In this document: one piece after another, positions 37,338 through 39,411 of the stretch
How the letters are laid out: each line of letters starts with the position of its first letter
Position numbering within the stretch: position 1 is the stretch's first letter
Assembly: GCF_002483305.1 (NCBI RefSeq)
Contig: NZ_DLHQ01000045.1
Span: forward strand, 74,859 to 114,269
Source: Brevundimonas sp. UBA7664
GTDB lineage: Bacteria; Pseudomonadota; Alphaproteobacteria; Caulobacterales; Caulobacteraceae
DNA length: 39,411 bases
Direction: 5' to 3'
Notes under the pieces: generated by a model
Seen by the model: only the letters and a program-made list of their open reading frames with translations
What the model was told of the DNA's origin: nothing
The model's database searches: none
Position numbers and translations under genes: made by a program

Positions 37338-37742
37338 TTGAGCTGGGTGAAGCCGGAACGCCGGCCGGCGACGTTCTGGCGCCAGCGCGCCGCGTCGATC
37401 GGCGAGATGATCGACCAAGGCTGGGTGGTCTGGTCGGTCTGCGTCCACTGTCACCTGACCATGCTGGTCGACCTGACGGTCATGGAGTTCAAGCTCGGCG
37501 CGGCCGAGACGCTGTGGAACCGACAGCCGCGATGCCGGCGCTTCGGCTGTCATGGCGTCGTGAACTTCCATGGCGTCCCGCCCGAAACCAACCAATGCCT
37601 GCAGCTGCAGGCCGACTGGCCCGCGGACTGGCATAGAGCCCAGCCCGAGCCACCGCCGCGCAGGCCGGCAGAAGCCCGCACACAGCCCTCCCGCGACCCT
37701 CCGCTGCCCATCGGGGCCCAGCGCCGCCCCCACGGCCCCTGA
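37338..37742 (+). CDS. Cysteine/zinc-binding hypothetical protein, 134 aa, TTG start
   Basis: TTG 37338 has AGGAG about 9 nt upstream. Residues 35-72 contain CVHCHL and PRCRRFGCHG, a Cys4-type zinc site; the N-terminal PERRPATFWRQRA and GWVVWSVC are distinctive. The C-terminal 35 residues are Pro/Arg-rich. I have an impression of similar small conserved proteins in Caulobacterales genomes, but no function. Confidence 0.65.
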   Translation: MSWVKPERRPATFWRQRAASIGEMIDQGWVVWSVCVHCHLTMLVDLTVMEFKLGAAETLWNRQPRCRRFGCHGVVNFHGVPPETNQCLQLQADWPADWHRAQPEPPPRRPAEARTQPSRDPPLPIGAQRRPHGP

Positions 37743-37940
37743 CAGGCCCCTCGCGTGCGCGCGAGGCCCCTCGACCCCGACCACCTCAGCCTCGACCAGA
37801 GCGCCGCGCTTTTCCCCCCGCCTCGCCCGCGGGCTTTAGAGATCGAATTTTTTGCACTTCGGTGCCCTCGGTGGGGGCAGGCCCGCCGGGGCTGATAGGG
37901 CAGGGCGCCGACCTGTGGCGTATTGCAGATCCTTGCGGCC
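37743..37940. other. Convergent intergenic region
   Basis: No CDS seen. Contains a CCTCGCG/CGCGAGG hairpin (37749-37766), duplicated GGCCCCTCG, and GCCCGCGGGCTTT near 37827; none is a convincing terminator. It separates the rightward cysteine protein and the leftward right-end operon. Confidence 0.4.
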
Positions 37941-38411
37941 TCAAGCCGATTTCAGATGCCATCCCTTGGGTGCCGGCCCCACTGCCACCGGCCCGAGCCG
38001 CGCGGTAGTCTCGAGGCTGGTCCGAATGCCCGCGCTCATCTTGTCAGGCGTCAGGGCGCCGCGCTCGATGCTGCCCACCATCGCGATCAGGTGTTGGGGC
38101 GACCCAGGCAGCCAGCGATGTGTGTTCCAGTACTCGAGCGCCAAGGGCCGGAGGTTGGAGCTTAGCCGATAAAGCGCCGTGCGGCCTTGTCGCCATTCGT
38201 CCGCCCGCCTCTGGCGGATCGATCGCTCGGCCTCGCGCTTCGCCTGGCGGTTGGTTTCCATTTGCTCTTCGACAGTCGGCAAGGTCTCGGCGACGATGGC
38301 GGCCAGGAGGGGCAGTCGTCGAAGCTTCTCTCGCTGGGATCGCTCGACGCCCGCGCGCTCTCGGCCCGTGACCATCTCGGTGTCGTGGCGAAGGAATCGG
38401 CTGAACCTCAT
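37941..38411 (-). CDS. Hypothetical helical basic protein, 156 aa
   Basis: ATG 38411 overlaps the upstream gene by 4 nt; the longer frame is shadow. A highly charged helix (about residues 40-95, with METNRQAKREAERSIRQRRADEWR) is followed by a more compact C-terminal part (LEYWNTHRWLPGSPQHLIAMVG). Function unknown. Confidence 0.68.
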   Translation of the reverse strand: MRFSRFLRHDTEMVTGRERAGVERSQREKLRRLPLLAAIVAETLPTVEEQMETNRQAKREAERSIRQRRADEWRQGRTALYRLSSNLRPLALEYWNTHRWLPGSPQHLIAMVGSIERGALTPDKMSAGIRTSLETTARLGPVAVGPAPKGWHLKSA

Positions 38412-38722
38412 GGCTGGTTCGCAGCCTCCACCGCCGAGCGGATGCGGCGGGCGAACTCCTCGATCGACCGGAGGGCAGGTTCTAGTCCCCGTCGAACGTC
38501 GGCCCACACAGCGGCGTGGGCCGGGCATAGGTCTTTGCCGGGCGTCGGGCCATGGCTGCAGCGCCGGCAGAGCGGCCGGTCGCATGTCCCGCTGCGACGC
38601 TCGGGCACTTTCCAGTCACAGAGCTGCGTCGCGACCGCGCCGCAGGCGCAGCGCTGGGACCGGGCCGAGCTGCAGACGATCGCGCGGCCGCCATCGGGGA
38701 GCGTGGTCACTGTGCAGGGCAT
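38408..38722 (-). CDS. Cysteine-rich zinc-binding protein, 104 aa
   Basis: Eight or more Cys/His: CSSARSQRCACG, LCDW, CDRPLCRRCSHG, DLCPAHA, spaced like a double zinc finger over residues 17-70, then a helix (LRSIEEFARRIRSAV). It resembles small zinc proteins of alphaproteobacterial phages; function not known. Overlaps neighbours by 4 nt and 1 nt. Confidence 0.72.
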   Translation of the reverse strand: MPCTVTTLPDGGRAIVCSSARSQRCACGAVATQLCDWKVPERRSGTCDRPLCRRCSHGPTPGKDLCPAHAAVWADVRRGLEPALRSIEEFARRIRSAVEAANQP

Positions 38723-39015
38723 CAGATCACCCCCAGCTTGGTGAGACCGTAGCCGATCGCGTCGGCCCAGTCGTTCCTCGGTCGGCGGTCTTGGACGGCC
38801 GCGATGAGCTTAGCGCAGGTAGCCGGGTGACCGATCAGGGCGTCGTCTGTTCGAAGGAAGCCCGGCTTCGGCGTGTAGTAGATCCGAATGTTCTGGCGAT
38901 GCCTCCATCTACGTCGACGGGCGCGGCCGGGAGAGCGAACCCTCGACCAATCTTCGAAAGGACCGTCGACCATATGCAGGCTCTCGATGATCCGTAGACC
39001 CGCAATCAGCCTCAT
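38722..39015 (-). CDS. Hypothetical protein, 97 aa
   Basis: ATG 39015 in an ATGA overlap with the upstream gene; the longer frame is a shadow. The N-terminal IAGLRIIESLH, a basic patch (RARRRRWRHR) and RIYYTPKPG suggest nucleic-acid contact, with no family recognised. Confidence 0.62.
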   Translation of the reverse strand: MRLIAGLRIIESLHMVDGPFEDWSRVRSPGRARRRRWRHRQNIRIYYTPKPGFLRTDDALIGHPATCAKLIAAVQDRRPRNDWADAIGYGLTKLGVI

Positions 39016-39284
39016 GTCCGATCCCGGCCAAAAGCGTCGACCGTCTCGATCGAGATGGGCGGGTGGTTCTCGCCCCAACAGTGGAACCAGAAGACGCCGC
39101 CGTTCGCCTGCAGCGCCGCCAGCTCGGCGGCCGAGAACTGCCATTTGCTGGTGACGTGCATCTGGCCGTCGAGATCCTTCCACACAGCGACGTGCAGATC
39201 GTAGACCGTGTCGGCCGCCGCATCCTCGGGCGAGGGCGCCGTCAGGACGCGGTTCGATTCGGGGAAGGGGACGCCGATCGCCAT
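39012..39284 (-). CDS. Hypothetical protein, 90 aa
   Basis: Beta-rich small protein (YDLHVAVWKDLDGQMHVTSKWQF, then VFWFHCWGEN). Overlaps both neighbours by a few bases. Probably the first or second gene of the leftward right-end operon. Function not known. Confidence 0.62.
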   Translation of the reverse strand: MAIGVPFPESNRVLTAPSPEDAAADTVYDLHVAVWKDLDGQMHVTSKWQFSAAELAALQANGGVFWFHCWGENHPPISIETVDAFGRDRT

Positions 39285-39364
39285 CAGATCAGCGCCGGAA
39301 GTTTTACCGCGGCCGACCGTCGCCAGTGGTGGTTTGGTGCGGTCCGGGGCGGTTTTACAGCCAT
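39284..39364 (-). CDS. Doubtful 26-aa basic peptide
   Basis: ATG 39364 to TGA 39284, sharing one base with the next ATG. Basic peptide (MAVKPPRTAP...), made in part by the CGGTTTTACAGCC repeat. It could be the end of a longer gene cut off by the window, but no open frame extends further upstream in the bases present. Confidence 0.25.
   Translation of the reverse strand: MAVKPPRTAPNHHWRRSAAVKLPALI
39350..39362 (+). repeat. 13-bp direct repeat near right end (att or arm-site candidate)
   Basis: CGGTTTTACAGCC, identical to 39-51. A related GTTTTAC lies at 39301-39307. In a circular phage genome, four GTTTTAC elements would be clustered within about 160 bp next to int. Confidence 0.4.
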
Positions 39365-39411
39365 GCGGTTGGAAAGCCTCAGAATAGCCCCGTCTTCTAA
39401 GCGGACGGTTG
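39365..39411. other. Right edge of window, nothing assigned
   Basis: 47 bases without a recognisable gene. TTCTAAGCGGA at about 39395-39405 loosely resembles TTCTAGCGGA at 18-27, differing by one inserted A. Confidence 0.3.

Noticed and set aside
18..39405. TTCTAGCGGA / TTCTAAGCGGA as attachment core
   Set aside because: The two copies differ by an inserted base and are only about 10 bp; weaker than the exact 13-bp repeat.
1..39411. tRNA or rRNA genes
   Set aside because: No cloverleaf with CCA-type end or rRNA signature was recognised on either strand by eye.

Overview
The window holds an essentially complete temperate P2-like (Peduovirus-type, contractile-tail) prophage or phage genome. 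It is GC-rich (well above 60% by eye). The early genes have an alphaproteobacterial, probably Caulobacterales (Caulobacter/Brevundimonas/Phenylobacterium) flavour: a GapR/DUF2312 homologue, a SinR-like HTH protein and a T7-lysozyme-type amidase. No host genes are evident. A 13-bp direct repeat (CGGTTTTACAGCC) lies near both ends, and the integrase gene is the first gene at the left edge.

Layout. (1) 33-7338, leftward: one early operon of 19 small genes, almost every pair overlapping by 1 or 4 nt or more. It ends in the tyrosine integrase and contains a HerA-like ATPase with two C-terminal winged-helix repeats and a GapR-family protein. (2) 7339-8510: lysogeny switch. A membrane-anchored orphan gene, a leftward HTH repressor candidate, a rightward Cro-like gene, and three matching 17-bp operators (GTTCnG-N5-CTAAAC) lying in the left and right early promoters. 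(3) 8511-10545, rightward: Cro-like, two or three small genes, a CII-like regulator and a replication-initiator-like winged-helix protein. A structured non-coding stretch with two covarying UAGUC-loop hairpins and an intrinsic terminator follows. (4) 11143-31889, leftward late genes: ogr, D, U, T, E+E' (with a frameshift site), FII, FI, W, V, a lectin-like protein, an SGNH-esterase tailspike, H, I, J, S, R, a spike-base-like protein, the lysis cassette (Rz1, Rz, three membrane proteins, amidase), X, L, an inserted secreted protein, M, N, O. (5) 32057-35040, rightward: terminase P and portal Q. (6) 35037-39364: accessory genes, including a membrane protein, a D12-class adenine methyltransferase and small cysteine-rich proteins.

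Control. The most striking feature is a set of seven near-identical inverted repeats, CTGTTGT-N14-ACAACAG, each in front of a late transcription unit. They are probably the binding sites of the Ogr-type zinc-finger activator encoded at 11143-11436. In five cases the site edge is 43-45 bp from a start codon that lacks a Shine-Dalgarno sequence; with P2-like activator geometry this predicts leaderless late mRNAs. Where the start is farther away (90-97 bp), a Shine-Dalgarno sequence is present.

The virion genes are P2-like, but the early region is not: I found no P2 gpA-type rolling-circle initiator. V and W sit after the tail-fibre genes rather than before J. All assignments come from reading the sequence and from family knowledge; no database searches were made.
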